This document shows positions 37,983 through 46,736 of a stretch of 64,000 bases of DNA, in pieces. Each line of letters starts with the position of its first letter. Position 1 is the stretch's first letter. Both the position numbers and the translations under genes were made by a program. A model generated the notes under the pieces. It ran no database searches and was not told where the DNA came from. It saw nothing but the letters and a program-made list of their open reading frames with translations. Source of the stretch: Actinomadura sp. J1-007 (GTDB lineage: Bacteria; Actinomycetota; Actinomycetes; Streptosporangiales; Streptosporangiaceae); contig NZ_WING01000001.1 of assembly GCF_009793335.1 (NCBI RefSeq), positions 4,340,001 to 4,404,000 on the forward strand, written 5' to 3'.

Positions 37983-38735
37983 TCAGCGCGGGGCGGTCGC
38001 GCGGGAGAGGAACGCGCGCAGGAGCCCCGGCGCGTAGCGCTTGGCGAGCACCGTCGCCTGGGCCAGCGGGCCGGGCACCACGTACAGCTCGCCGGCCCGT
38101 GCGAGGGAACGTTCGACCGCGTCCAGTACGGCTCCGGGAGGCGTTCCGGCGGGCGCGGAGTCGCCTGCGGCGCGCTGTTCGGAACTGGGGCGGGGTAGCG
38201 GGCCGTCGGCCGGGCTCGGGCAGACGCAGCGGATCTCCACGCCCTCGCCGCGGTGCTCCATCCACAGGGACTCGGCGTACGCGTTGACGGCCGCCTTCGC
38301 CGCCGAGTGCGCCGACGACCGCGGGGACGGGACCCAGGCGCCCAGCGAGGAGAACAGCACCAGCTCGCCCCGGCCGCGCTCCAGCATCCCCGGCAGCGTG
38401 GCCCGGACGACGTGGACGGTGCCGAGGTAGTCGACCCGGACGACCCGTTCGACCTCGGGGAGGGGCTGGGCCAGGCCGGGCCCGAGCGGTCCGATCCCGG
38501 CGGCGTGCACGACCCGGTGCACCGGGCCCGCCTCGGCCGCCACCGCCGCGACCGCGCCGGAGTCGGCGACGTCGCAGGCGCGGACGTGGATGTTGGGGGA
38601 GCGCAGGGCCGTGCGGGCGAGCCCGGGCTCGTCCACGTCCACCGCGACCACGTCCCACGCCGCGGCGGCGAGGCGCTGCGCCGCGAGCGCGCCGAGGCCG
38701 CTCGCGGCCCCGGTGACCAGGGCCGTCCGTCTCAC
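37983..38735 (-). CDS. Short-chain dehydrogenase/reductase-like protein lacking the active-site Tyr
   Basis: A 250-residue Rossmann protein with LVTGAASGLGALAAQRL, the strand ACDVADSGAV, HAAGIGPLG and the Ser in LVLFSSLGAW. The usual catalytic YxxxK is HSAAK here (SSAHSAAKAAVNAYAES), so Tyr is replaced by His while Lys is kept. The His codon is CAC, one base from TAC. It may have altered chemistry or be a non-catalytic member. It is 16 bp from the decarboxylase-like gene upstream and in one unit with it. Confidence 0.85.
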   Translation of the reverse strand: MRRTALVTGAASGLGALAAQRLAAAAWDVVAVDVDEPGLARTALRSPNIHVRACDVADSGAVAAVAAEAGPVHRVVHAAGIGPLGPGLAQPLPEVERVVRVDYLGTVHVVRATLPGMLERGRGELVLFSSLGAWVPSPRSSAHSAAKAAVNAYAESLWMEHRGEGVEIRCVCPSPADGPLPRPSSEQRAAGDSAPAGTPPGAVLDAVERSLARAGELYVVPGPLAQATVLAKRYAPGLLRAFLSRATAPR

Positions 38736-38751
38736 GCTCGCTCCTTCTCGG

Positions 38752-39498
38752 TCATGGGCGCACCTCGGCGGCGCCCTCGAACGTCATGGCGAGGTGCCCC
38801 ACCGTGGCGGTGCTCAGCGCGCGGGCCCGGTCGAGGCCGAGGCCGCGCAGCTCCTCGGCGACCGGGTGGTCGCCGAGGCGGACGGCGGCGCCGCCGAGGC
38901 GCATCCGGACCCCGGACGGCCGCACCTCCCAGGGCGTACGGCGCGTGACCCCGTCCATGCAGGAGTACGCGTCGAGCCGGGGCGCGCCCGCGCCGTTCGG
39001 GAGGGGCGCTCCGGGCCGTACGGCCAGCTCGATCGCCGTCCGGCCGTCGAACCGCACCGCGCACCGCCGGACCCGTCCGGACAGGTCCAGCGGGATGTCG
39101 GCCAGCTCCTTCGGGAAGCCCCAGATCGTCCGGCCCGCCTCCAGCGTGAACGGCTGGTTGACCGGTAGCCAGTGGATGAACGCGCCGACCCCGGCGAGTC
39201 CGCGCAGCCGTCCGAGCGGGCCGGACGGCGGCGGCGCGCCGGGCGGCCGGACCAGGAACGCCACCGCGAACTCGTGGTACGGGCCGAGGTCGCCGTCGGC
39301 GTACCGGACGAAGGCGAGCGAGCAGACGGCCCGCCCCCGCCGCGGCTCGGCGATCTCCAGCCCCGAGTAGGCGATGACGGCCTGGGCCGCCGCCGCGGGC
39401 ACGGCGAACATCGCCGAGGCCACGGCGGCGTCGCGGATGCGTACGGGCAGGGTGACCTTCTCACCCTGGATCACATGAGCGTCGGACGCGGATGTCAC
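38752..39498 (-). CDS. Acetoacetate decarboxylase-like (ADC superfamily) protein
   Basis: About 248 residues from GTG 39498; the reading frame extends further upstream but that part overlaps the SRPBCC gene. The ADC fold is recognisable from the segment IWGFPKELADIPLDLSG, whose Lys matches the Schiff-base Lys of acetoacetate decarboxylase. Other members act on other beta-keto acids or have lost activity, so the substrate is open. It is the first gene of a pair with the SDR, divergent from none. Confidence 0.72.
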   Translation of the reverse strand: MTSASDAHVIQGEKVTLPVRIRDAAVASAMFAVPAAAAQAVIAYSGLEIAEPRRGRAVCSLAFVRYADGDLGPYHEFAVAFLVRPPGAPPPSGPLGRLRGLAGVGAFIHWLPVNQPFTLEAGRTIWGFPKELADIPLDLSGRVRRCAVRFDGRTAIELAVRPGAPLPNGAGAPRLDAYSCMDGVTRRTPWEVRPSGVRMRLGGAAVRLGDHPVAEELRGLGLDRARALSTATVGHLAMTFEGAAEVRP

Positions 39499-39563
39499 AC
39501 CGCTTAGTAGAACAGGTTCTTGTTTTGGAGGAAAGGGCGGGGCCTCGGTTGAGCGCGAACGGG

Positions 39564-40043
39564 TCAGGAGAGGGCGGCCCTGATCCGTTCGAGGGTCGTG
39601 CGCATGCCCCTGCGGTTGACGGCCGCCCGCTCCGGCGCCGGAACGCCGGTGAAGACCCTGCCCAGCAGGGAGACCAGGGCCGCGCCGCGGGAGTCGCGCC
39701 GCAGGTCCTCCCAGTACTCGGTGAGCCGGGTGGTGCCGTCCCCGATGTCCTCGATCCGGTAGCCCCACAGCGCCACCGCCATGCCGAAGCTCGACACGCG
39801 GAACGCGAACGCCTCGCCCGGAACCGCCGCCGTCACCCGGCAGTTGGTGAACCAGATCCGCCAGCCGAGCCGGTTGAACCCGACGAACCGCAGGCCCGGC
39901 CGTACGGCGTCGCCCCGCACCCAGACGGCGAAGACCTCGGGGCTCCACTCCCCGGCCCGGCGCGGGTCGGCGACCGCCGCGTACACCTCCCTCGGGCCGG
40001 ACGGTACGACGATGCTCTCCTCGGCGACCCATTCGCGTTCCAT
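39564..40043 (-). CDS. SRPBCC (START/polyketide-cyclase fold) family protein
   Basis: A 159-residue helix-grip protein. It starts EREWVAEESIVVPSGPREVY, with WSPEVFAVWVRGDAVRPGLRF, YRIEDIGDGTTRLTEYWEDL and a C-terminal long helix. These small proteins bind hydrophobic ligands or act as cyclases. Located 66 bp upstream of the ADC-like gene on the same strand, so probably co-transcribed; it may present the substrate. Confidence 0.82.
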   Translation of the reverse strand: MEREWVAEESIVVPSGPREVYAAVADPRRAGEWSPEVFAVWVRGDAVRPGLRFVGFNRLGWRIWFTNCRVTAAVPGEAFAFRVSSFGMAVALWGYRIEDIGDGTTRLTEYWEDLRRDSRGAALVSLLGRVFTGVPAPERAAVNRRGMRTTLERIRAALS

Positions 40044-40072
40044 GGGCGCATCGTCCCAGACCGTCCCGGCCC

Positions 40073-40840
40073 TCAGCCGACCGGGATTCGCACGCCCTCG
40101 CTGCCCTCGCCCTCGTGCAGTTCGAGCGCCTCAGGCCGGAACCCGCTCGGCACGTCGAACGCGAGGACGCCCTCGAACGACGCGGCGGCGGGCAGCGGCC
40201 TGGCGAACGCCCGGGTCCGCGGCCCGGGCCGTCCGCCCGCGAACAGCATCGCCCCGGCGTGCCCGCCCCGCGAGCCGTCCAGGCGCTGCGCCGTCGCGTC
40301 CAGCACGAGCGGCGCGGTGCCGGTGTTGGTCGCGACCAGCCGTACCTGGCAGAACGCCCCGTTCCCGGACCTGACGCCCTTGATCGCGGTCCCGCAGCGC
40401 GGCGGCGAGGCGGTGAACGTCAGGCCGCCGTCCCTGACCGGCGTCCCGAACGCGCCCTCGGCCGGGCGGTGCAGGTGCCGCCAGGCCGCCAGCCCGCCCG
40501 CCGCGACGCCCGCGATCACCAGCACGGCCAGCACCCGGCCCGTCCAGGCCGCGGCGGCCGTACGGCCCCGGGTCAGGGCGATCTCGCGCGCGGCGAGCCA
40601 CCCGATCTGGACCGTCGCCGCGAGGTCGGCGGCGCCGACGAGGGGCAGCAGCCATCCGGCCGCGCTGCGCCGATACGAGTTGAGGATCAGCAGCGTGGCG
40701 AACGCCGCGACGGCCTGGACGCCGATGACGGCGCCCACCGCGCGGGCGATCCGCGCGCCCGCGCCCATCGGCGGGGGAGGCGGCGTCGCGGCGGGGGCCA
40801 GCGGGTGGTCCGGTCGGGTGATCGGGGTCGGCACCCGCAC
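40073..40840 (-). CDS. Membrane protein with kinase-type extracytoplasmic sensor domain
   Basis: About 255 residues from GTG 40840 (MRVPTPITRPDH). Three or so TM segments: VGAVIGVQAVAAFATLLIL, WLLPLVGAADLAATVQIGWL, VLAVLVIAGVAAGGLAAW. Then a roughly 130-residue domain, RPAEGAFGTPVRDGGLTFTA onward, that aligns by eye with the C-terminal domain of the adjacent Ser/Thr kinase (RPAEGEFGRPARDGEFTFEA). Shared features are two conserved Cys (CGTAIKGV, FCQVRL), NTGTAPLVLDATAQRL and the tail GFRPEALELHEGEGSEGVRI. The domain looks DUF4352-like. It may share a ligand or partner with the kinase. Confidence 0.78.
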   Translation of the reverse strand: MRVPTPITRPDHPLAPAATPPPPPMGAGARIARAVGAVIGVQAVAAFATLLILNSYRRSAAGWLLPLVGAADLAATVQIGWLAAREIALTRGRTAAAAWTGRVLAVLVIAGVAAGGLAAWRHLHRPAEGAFGTPVRDGGLTFTASPPRCGTAIKGVRSGNGAFCQVRLVATNTGTAPLVLDATAQRLDGSRGGHAGAMLFAGGRPGPRTRAFARPLPAAASFEGVLAFDVPSGFRPEALELHEGEGSEGVRIPVG

Positions 40841-40929
40841 CAAGCTACCGACGGCGGACCGTCCTTGATCACCGATGGCCGGTGCCGGACCGGCGCGCGC
40901 CGTCCGCGCCGTCGGGGCCGTCCGCGCCG

Positions 40930-42486
40930 TCAGGGCAGGGGGAGGCGGACGCCCTTGCTGGAGCCGTCCACATGGAGTTCGACGGCGGACGGGCTGAAGC
41001 CGGGCGGCACGTCGTAGACCAGGACGCCGGTGAACGACGCGCCCGTCGCGACGGACCGCACGGGGAGCTTGGACCTGGCGTTCGGCACGGTGCCCTTGAA
41101 CAGCGCGATCGCGCCCTCCCCGGACCCGGTGGAGCCGCGCAGGCGCTGCTCGGCCGGGTCGAGGACCCGCGCGGAGACGCCGGTGTTGGTGACCGTGAGG
41201 CGCAGCCGGCACAGCTTGCCGTCCTGCGCCCGGACGCCTTTGACCTTCACGTCGCACTCCGGCGGGGCAGCCTCGAAGGTGAACTCGCCGTCCCTGGCGG
41301 GCCTGCCGAACTCGCCCTCCGCTGGCCGCGCGCGTTCCAGGTGGATCGCGAGCCCGGCCGCGCCGACCCCGCCGAGAACGGTCAGCGTCACGCCCCGGCG
41401 GATCCACGCGCGGGTCCGCCCGCGCCCCGCCGCGGCGGGGTCCACGGGCGGGGGCGCGGCGGGCGGCGGGAGCGGCTCGCCCGGCGGCGTCCACAGGGGC
41501 AGGTCCTCCGGCCGCCAGGTCGCGTCGATGCTCTGTCCGGCGGCGGTCAGGATGTCGAGGGGCGGCTCGAACGAGGCGTACGCCTCAGGCGTCGCGGCCG
41601 CTTCGGGCTCGCGCGGGCGCGGCGTACCGCCGACGAGGGCGAGCAGCAGATCCTGCGCGGCCGGACGCGCCCGGGGGTCGGGCGAGAGCGCCCGCGCCAC
41701 CAGCGTCCGCAGCGGCTCGGCCAGGTCGCCGAGGTCGTACAGCCGCTCCTGCGCCCGGTAGGCCATGACCAGGGGGTCGCTCGTGGCGCGCGGGTCGGCG
41801 CCGTCGAACGGGTGCCGTCCGATGCCCGCGAACCCGACCAGGCAGCCCCACGCGAACACGTCACTGGCCGGCGTCACCTCGCCGGTCCGGACCTGCTCGG
41901 GCGAGATCCAGCCCGGCGACCCGACGACGACCCCGGACCCGGTGTGCCCGGAGCCCTCGCCCACGCCGCGCGCGATGCCGAAGTCGATCACGCGGGGGCC
42001 GGAGATCGACAGCAGCACGTTCGCGGGCTTCAGGTCGCGGTGCACCAGGCCCGCCGAGTGGATCGCGGTCAGCGCCGCCGCGACGCCGACCGCCACCCCG
42101 TGCAGCGTCCCGGCGGGCAGCGCCCCGTGCTCCCCGATGTGGTCCGACAGCGGCGCGCCGTCCACGTACTCGGTGACCAGGTACGGGCGCCCGGCGTCCT
42201 CGCCGTGGTCGAGCACGGCGGCCGTGCAGAACGACGCGACCCGCCGCGCGTGCCGTACCTCGTCGTGGAAGCGGGCCCGGTAGGCGGGGTCGGCGGCCAG
42301 CTCGGACCGGACGACCTTGACGGCGACCCGGCGGCCCGCGCCGTCCGCCGCGAGGTAGACCGCGCCCATGCCGCCCTGGCCGAGCCCGCCGAGCAGGACG
42401 TACGGCCCGATCGACGCCGGGTCGCCGGACGCGAGCGGACGCGTCCCCGACGGCAGGGGTCCCCCGAACTGCGTGTGTCCGTGCAC
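40930..42486 (-). CDS. Transmembrane Ser/Thr protein kinase (Hanks-type)
   Basis: A 518-residue kinase starting at GTG 42486 after GGAGG about 10 nt away. The glycine loop GLGQGGMGAVYLA, Lys57 in VAVKVV, catalytic LVHRDLKPANVLLS (Asp151) and IDFGIARG (Asp168) are complete. WISPEQV stands for the APE motif. A Pro-rich juxtamembrane stretch precedes one TM helix (about 360-382) and an extracytoplasmic domain with two Cys similar to that of the neighbouring protein. It would phosphorylate unknown targets in response to an envelope signal. Frame intact. Confidence 0.94.
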   Translation of the reverse strand: MHGHTQFGGPLPSGTRPLASGDPASIGPYVLLGGLGQGGMGAVYLAADGAGRRVAVKVVRSELAADPAYRARFHDEVRHARRVASFCTAAVLDHGEDAGRPYLVTEYVDGAPLSDHIGEHGALPAGTLHGVAVGVAAALTAIHSAGLVHRDLKPANVLLSISGPRVIDFGIARGVGEGSGHTGSGVVVGSPGWISPEQVRTGEVTPASDVFAWGCLVGFAGIGRHPFDGADPRATSDPLVMAYRAQERLYDLGDLAEPLRTLVARALSPDPRARPAAQDLLLALVGGTPRPREPEAAATPEAYASFEPPLDILTAAGQSIDATWRPEDLPLWTPPGEPLPPPAAPPPVDPAAAGRGRTRAWIRRGVTLTVLGGVGAAGLAIHLERARPAEGEFGRPARDGEFTFEAAPPECDVKVKGVRAQDGKLCRLRLTVTNTGVSARVLDPAEQRLRGSTGSGEGAIALFKGTVPNARSKLPVRSVATGASFTGVLVYDVPPGFSPSAVELHVDGSSKGVRLPLP

Positions 42487-42671
42487 TGGGCGTGCTCCTC
42501 CGCTCGGCCGTCCCCCTGGCCGGTCGCCGCACCGGCCGCCCGCGTACGGCCCTCCGCGCACGCGTACGCCCACGCGGTGCGCACGGCGTGCGCGGCCGTG
42601 TGCGGCGCAAGGGGGCTCAACGTATCGGATGAGGTCGGAAAACGGACCCCTGATGCGGGGCGGGCGGCCCG

Positions 42672-43262
42672 TCAGCGGAGGTGCGCGTAGGTCTCCCGCC
42701 AGTCCTCGTACCAGGCGGCGAACCAGGGGTGCGGCCGGGCGAGCGGCATGACGTAGGTGACGGTCTCGGCGTAGTAGCGGCGCTGGAAGTCGGGCGGCAT
42801 CCGGTCGAGGCGCTGCACGTTGCTGACGCGGTCGGCGAGCTTCACCAGGACGGCCCGGTCGGGGGCGTCGCCGAGGCGGCGCAGGTAGGCCGACTTCGCG
42901 GCGCGCTTGGCCTGCCTCCCGCCGCCGGCCGCGGGAGGCTTGGTCACCCAGTCCACCAGCTCGGCGACGTCCGGCCCGAACCCGTCCTCGATCTCCGGGA
43001 CGGTCGCGTCGGTGTCCTCCACGGTGTCGTGCAGCAGGACGGCGGCCAGCACGCCGGTGTCGGTGACGCCCGCGCCGCACGCCATCGCCTCCAGGGCCTC
43101 CAGCAGGTGCTCGACGTACGGGACGCCCGTCGGCCGCCGCTGCTCGCCGTGCCAGCGCTGCGCGGAGGCCGCCGCCCGGTCGAGGACGTCCAGCGCCGCG
43201 GGCTCGACGGGCAGGGCCGCGCGGGCCTCGGCCCACGTCCGCCACGAGGTGAAAACCTCCAC
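42672..43262 (-). CDS. HD-domain phosphohydrolase, SpoT-like
   Basis: A 196-residue protein starting at GTG 43262 after GGAGGAACC. The metal site is complete: YVEHLLEALEAM (H), LAAVLLHDTVEDT (HD) and LVKLADRVSNVQRL (D), in the arrangement of the ppGpp hydrolase half of RelA/SpoT proteins, without synthetase or TGS parts. It may be a small alarmone hydrolase (MESH1/SAH type) or another nucleotide phosphohydrolase. It is divergent from the PQQ-like gene, with 120 bp between starts. Confidence 0.86.
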   Translation of the reverse strand: MEVFTSWRTWAEARAALPVEPAALDVLDRAAASAQRWHGEQRRPTGVPYVEHLLEALEAMACGAGVTDTGVLAAVLLHDTVEDTDATVPEIEDGFGPDVAELVDWVTKPPAAGGGRQAKRAAKSAYLRRLGDAPDRAVLVKLADRVSNVQRLDRMPPDFQRRYYAETVTYVMPLARPHPWFAAWYEDWRETYAHLR

Positions 43263-43383
43263 GGTTCCTCCGTTCTGCCCGGCCCGTGTCGCGCGGGCGT
43301 CGCGTTCACGGCATGGTGGGAGTCGCTCACGCAGCACAGTACGAGGCCGGGCGCGGAGCTGGAGCAGGGGAGGCGGTACGGGC

Positions 43384-45443
43384 GTGGTCGCGAGGCGGTG
43401 GCGGCTGGCGGCCGGGGTCCTCTCGGGGGCCCTCGCCCTCGCGCTCTGCGCCGTCCTGGTCGACCGGTTCGTCCTGAACGCCGAGTGGTGGCAGGTGCGG
43501 CACACCGTCACCACCCGGCCGGTCGCGCCGCAGGGCGAGATCGGCCCGCCGCCCGGCCCGCTCACGGTGAGCTGGGAGCGGACGGCGCGGATCCACCACG
43601 GGCCCGTCGCCGCGTACGACAGCGTCGCCTACGAGGTCGCCGACGGCCAGGTGGTCACCGCGTCGGGGCGGGGCCTGGAGGTGCGCGACGCCCGGACCGG
43701 CGACGACCGCTGGAGCTACCGCCGCGCCGGGTGGACGCTGCTCGGCTGGGCGTCCACCGGGGCCCGGCTCGTCGCCTACTTCGAACGCGACGGCGACCGC
43801 GGCGACCGGCAGATGGTCGGGCTCGACGCCCTGTCGGGCGGGCTGCTGTGGCGGCGCGGCGACGCCGAGCACCCGGCCGCCGCCGGGCGCGCCACGCTGC
43901 GCTGGCCCGCCGCCGAGGACGTGGTGCTCACCACCGACGAGCGGCGGCGCGAGCTGTACGGACGGTCCGCGGCCACGGGCTCGCGCGTGTGGCGGATGCG
44001 GCTGCCGGCGCGGTGCGCCCTGTTCGACGGCAGGGCGCGCCCGGCCGCCGGAGGCGAGGACCTCGCGGTGGTCGCGCTCGACTGCCCCGGCCGGTCCCGG
44101 CTGATCGCGCTCGACCCGCGGAACGGCCGCGTCCGCTGGAACCATCCGCTCGGGTCGCGCGGCGCACCCGAGGTGGCGATGGTCGAGGGCGTCACGCTCG
44201 CGGCGGACGGTTCGGCGCTGCGGGCGTACGACCGGGACGGCAAGCAGTTCGCGCAGTGGCCGGGCGACGCCGTGTGCGGCGACGGCACGCTCTGCCCGGG
44301 GGCGCTGCTGGACGGGCGGCTCGTCGTGTCGTACCACCCGCGGGGCGAGCCGGAGGGCGCGTCCCGCCTGGAGGCGGTCGAGGTGGCGTCGGGCCGCCGG
44401 GCGTGGAGCCGCGACGCCCCCGAGTACGCCGCGTTCGCGCAGGCGGGCGACCGGATCTACGGGCTGCGGGCGCGGCTCGCCGAGGGCCTGCTGCCCGCCG
44501 GGGTCGACATCATCGAGCCGACGTACGGCGGCGCCCGCACCGCGCCCGCGCCGTTCGCGGTGGACCCGGAGATCGACGGGGTGCGGCCGTGGCTGGCGGC
44601 GGCGGGCGGCCTGCTGTACGTGGCGGTGCCCGAGGCCGCGCCCCGCCCGGACGGCGCCGCGCGGCTCGTCGCGCTGCGCGGCGGCCCGGCGGGGACGGGC
44701 CCGGCCGAGCTGGGCGGCGTCCCCGAGAGCGACTGGCCCGACGCGTGCGGGCTGCTGAAGAGGCCCGACCTCGCCGCCGTCCGCATGGACGACTACGAGA
44801 CCCGTCCCGGCCGCGCCGTCGTGGGAACGGTCAAGCTGCCGCGTCCCGTCACGTGCGCCTACGAGGCCAAGGAGCCGAGGAAGCGCGCGAAGGCCCGGCC
44901 GGGCGACCGTCCCCGCGACGAACGAACCCTCGCGGGGGAACCGCGCGCGGGAGAGCCGGGCGCGGGGGAGCCGGGCGCGGGAGAGCCGGGCGCGGGGGAG
45001 CCGGGCGCGGGGGAGCCGGGCGCGGACAGCCCGAACGGCGACCTGGCCCCCGGTTCGTCCGAGCCGGAACGCCCGAAGCCCGAGCCGTCCGGCACCAAGG
45101 GCTCCCCTGCCCCCAAGGGCTCGAAAACGGCGGGCAAACCCGACGACGCGGGCCTGGGGGAGTCGGAGTCGTCCGACCGCACGCTGCGGATCTCGGTCCG
45201 CTGGGTCGCGCCCACCGGCTCCGCCGCCTCCGGCCTCCTGGACGCGCTCCAGTCCACCCAGAGCAAGGCGCGCCGCCGCACCGACCTCGGCGGCGACGAG
45301 GTGTACGAGCTGGGCCCCACCGCCGGAACGATCGCCATGCGCGTGGACCGCTACATCATCGTGATCGACGCCAACCGCACGAGCGGAACGGCCGTCAGCC
45401 TCGCCAAGTCGGTCGCCACCCGCCTCCACCGCCCCCGCCCTGA
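43384..45443 (+). CDS. Secreted or anchored PQQ/beta-propeller-like protein, 3' frameshift
   Basis: About 686 residues. A TM anchor (LAAGVLSGALALALCAVLVD) follows the GTG 43384 start, and a beta-propeller of PQQ-like repeats (GLEVRDARTGDDRWSYRR, LIALDPRNGRVRWNHPLGS, VEVASGRRAWSRDAP) forms the body. A low-complexity region (515-590) and a domain with ISVRWVAPTGSAASGLLDAL and AMRVDRYIIVIDANRTS follow. At the end, the C runs near 45432-45440 seem one base short: with one C added the protein stops at TGA 45441. As read, the frame continues for 390 codons antisense to the next gene, which I reject. The function is unknown. Confidence 0.72.
44935..45024 (+). repeat. 15-bp in-frame tandem repeat encoding GEPGA
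   Basis: Six copies of a 15-bp unit (GGGGAGCCGGGCGCG type) in the PQQ-like gene encode GEPRA once and GEPGA five times. Third-position A/G changes between units (GGA/GGG) show the array is not freshly duplicated. It forms a flexible acidic linker between the propeller and C-terminal domains. Confidence 0.9.
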
Positions 45444-45477
45444 ACGCCGAGGCCGGCGGGCCTGGTCAGCAGGCTGG

Positions 45478-46596
45478 TCAGCGGGCCTGTTCGGGTTCGG
45501 GGGCGGGGGTGGAGCGGCCCGCCCAGCTCTCCAGGTGGGCGACGAAGCTCTCGGCGTGGGCGGGCCAGTGGTAGCGGGCCCGCGCCGTCTCGTAGCCGCG
45601 CTTGCCCTGGCCGACGCGCAGCTCGGGGTCGGCGCGCAGGCGGCGGACGGCGTCCGCGGCGGCGTGCGGGTCGCCGAACGGGACGACGGCGCCGCAGCCG
45701 GCGGGCTCGACGATCCGCACGGCGGGCGGCAGCGGCGTGGTGATCACCGGGATGCCGCGGGCCATGTACTCCACGACCTTGGTCGGCATCGAGTGCCGGT
45801 AGTTCGGCTCGTCGTGCAGCAGGGCGAGCCCGGCCATGGCGCCCTCGGCGATGCGCAGGGCCCGGTCGTTCGGGACGAAGCCGTACCAGCGCAGGACGCC
45901 CTCGCGCTGGGCGTCGCGCAGCGCCGGGCGGACCCGCTGGTCGGCGGCGCCGATCAGCTCGACGGTGACGCCCTCGGGGGCGAGCAGCCGGGCCGTCTCG
46001 ATCATGTCGAGCGCGCCGCGCGCCACCGACAGGTGCCCGACGTAGACGGCGCGGCGGTCGTCGGGCGGGCCCGGCGGCAGGTCGGCGACGTAGGTGGTGT
46101 TGGGGACGACCGGGTGCGGGTCGCGGAACCGGGCCCGGTAGCCCTCCTCGGCGAGCAGCAGCCGGTGCCGCCGCTCGCTGCGGCTCTCCAGCCGCCGGAC
46201 GGCCGGGCGCAGCAGCGGGCGGGCGGGCGCGGGCACCCAGCCCTTGGCCGACAGCGCGGCGGCGGTGTCCTCGTGGACGTCCCACACCACGGTCCGGCGC
46301 CGTACGGGGCGCGGCAGCGAGACCAGCAGCTCGGGGTCGTGCAGCAGCACCAGGTCGGCGTACGCGGAGTGCTCGACCAGCGCGCGGTGCGCCGCGCGCA
46401 GGGCCCGCAGCCGGTGTCGGCCGGTGGCGCGCGGGACGTCCACCGGGCTGATCTCCCGCCACGGGGTCACGTTGCACGCCCGGAACGGGGCGATATAGGT
46501 GACCTCATGGCCCGCGTCGATCAGCGCGCGGATCTGCCGGTGCAGAATCCGTGCGTCCTCGGGATGGTGCACGACCGTGCAAACGCAGACCCGCAT
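45478..46596 (-). CDS. Family 4 glycosyltransferase
   Basis: About 372 residues from ATG 46596, chosen because GGAG lies 8 nt ahead; a GTG at 46605 is possible. GT-B fold: N-terminal MRVCVCTVVHHPEDARILHR and DLVLLHDPELLVSL. The C-terminal half has AVYVGHLSVARGALDMIETA, PNDRALRIAEGAMAGLALLH, the nucleotide-sugar segment SMPTKVVEYMARGIPVITT and GKRGYETAR. It would move a hexose or aminosugar from a nucleotide sugar onto a lipid-linked or secreted glycan. It opens the second glycopolymer region and lies beside the UDP-ManNAc dehydrogenase gene. Confidence 0.9.
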   Translation of the reverse strand: MRVCVCTVVHHPEDARILHRQIRALIDAGHEVTYIAPFRACNVTPWREISPVDVPRATGRHRLRALRAAHRALVEHSAYADLVLLHDPELLVSLPRPVRRRTVVWDVHEDTAAALSAKGWVPAPARPLLRPAVRRLESRSERRHRLLLAEEGYRARFRDPHPVVPNTTYVADLPPGPPDDRRAVYVGHLSVARGALDMIETARLLAPEGVTVELIGAADQRVRPALRDAQREGVLRWYGFVPNDRALRIAEGAMAGLALLHDEPNYRHSMPTKVVEYMARGIPVITTPLPPAVRIVEPAGCGAVVPFGDPHAAADAVRRLRADPELRVGQGKRGYETARARYHWPAHAESFVAHLESWAGRSTPAPEPEQAR

Positions 46597-46736
46597 TCCA
46601 CTCACTCCGGAAGGTGCCGATAATCGCCCACGGTGGATTCTTTGCCGTGCATGGAAATTGCGGATGAATTCCGTTCGACGGGCGGATGCACGCCCGTGGG
46701 CGGGCGTTCACCCGCCGCCGCGGCCCGCGGCGGCGC

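Noticed and set aside
45444..46623. Continuation of the PQQ-like reading frame to 46623
   Set aside because: This part is antisense to a well-supported GT4 gene and shows no propeller repeat. A single C loss at the natural end explains it.
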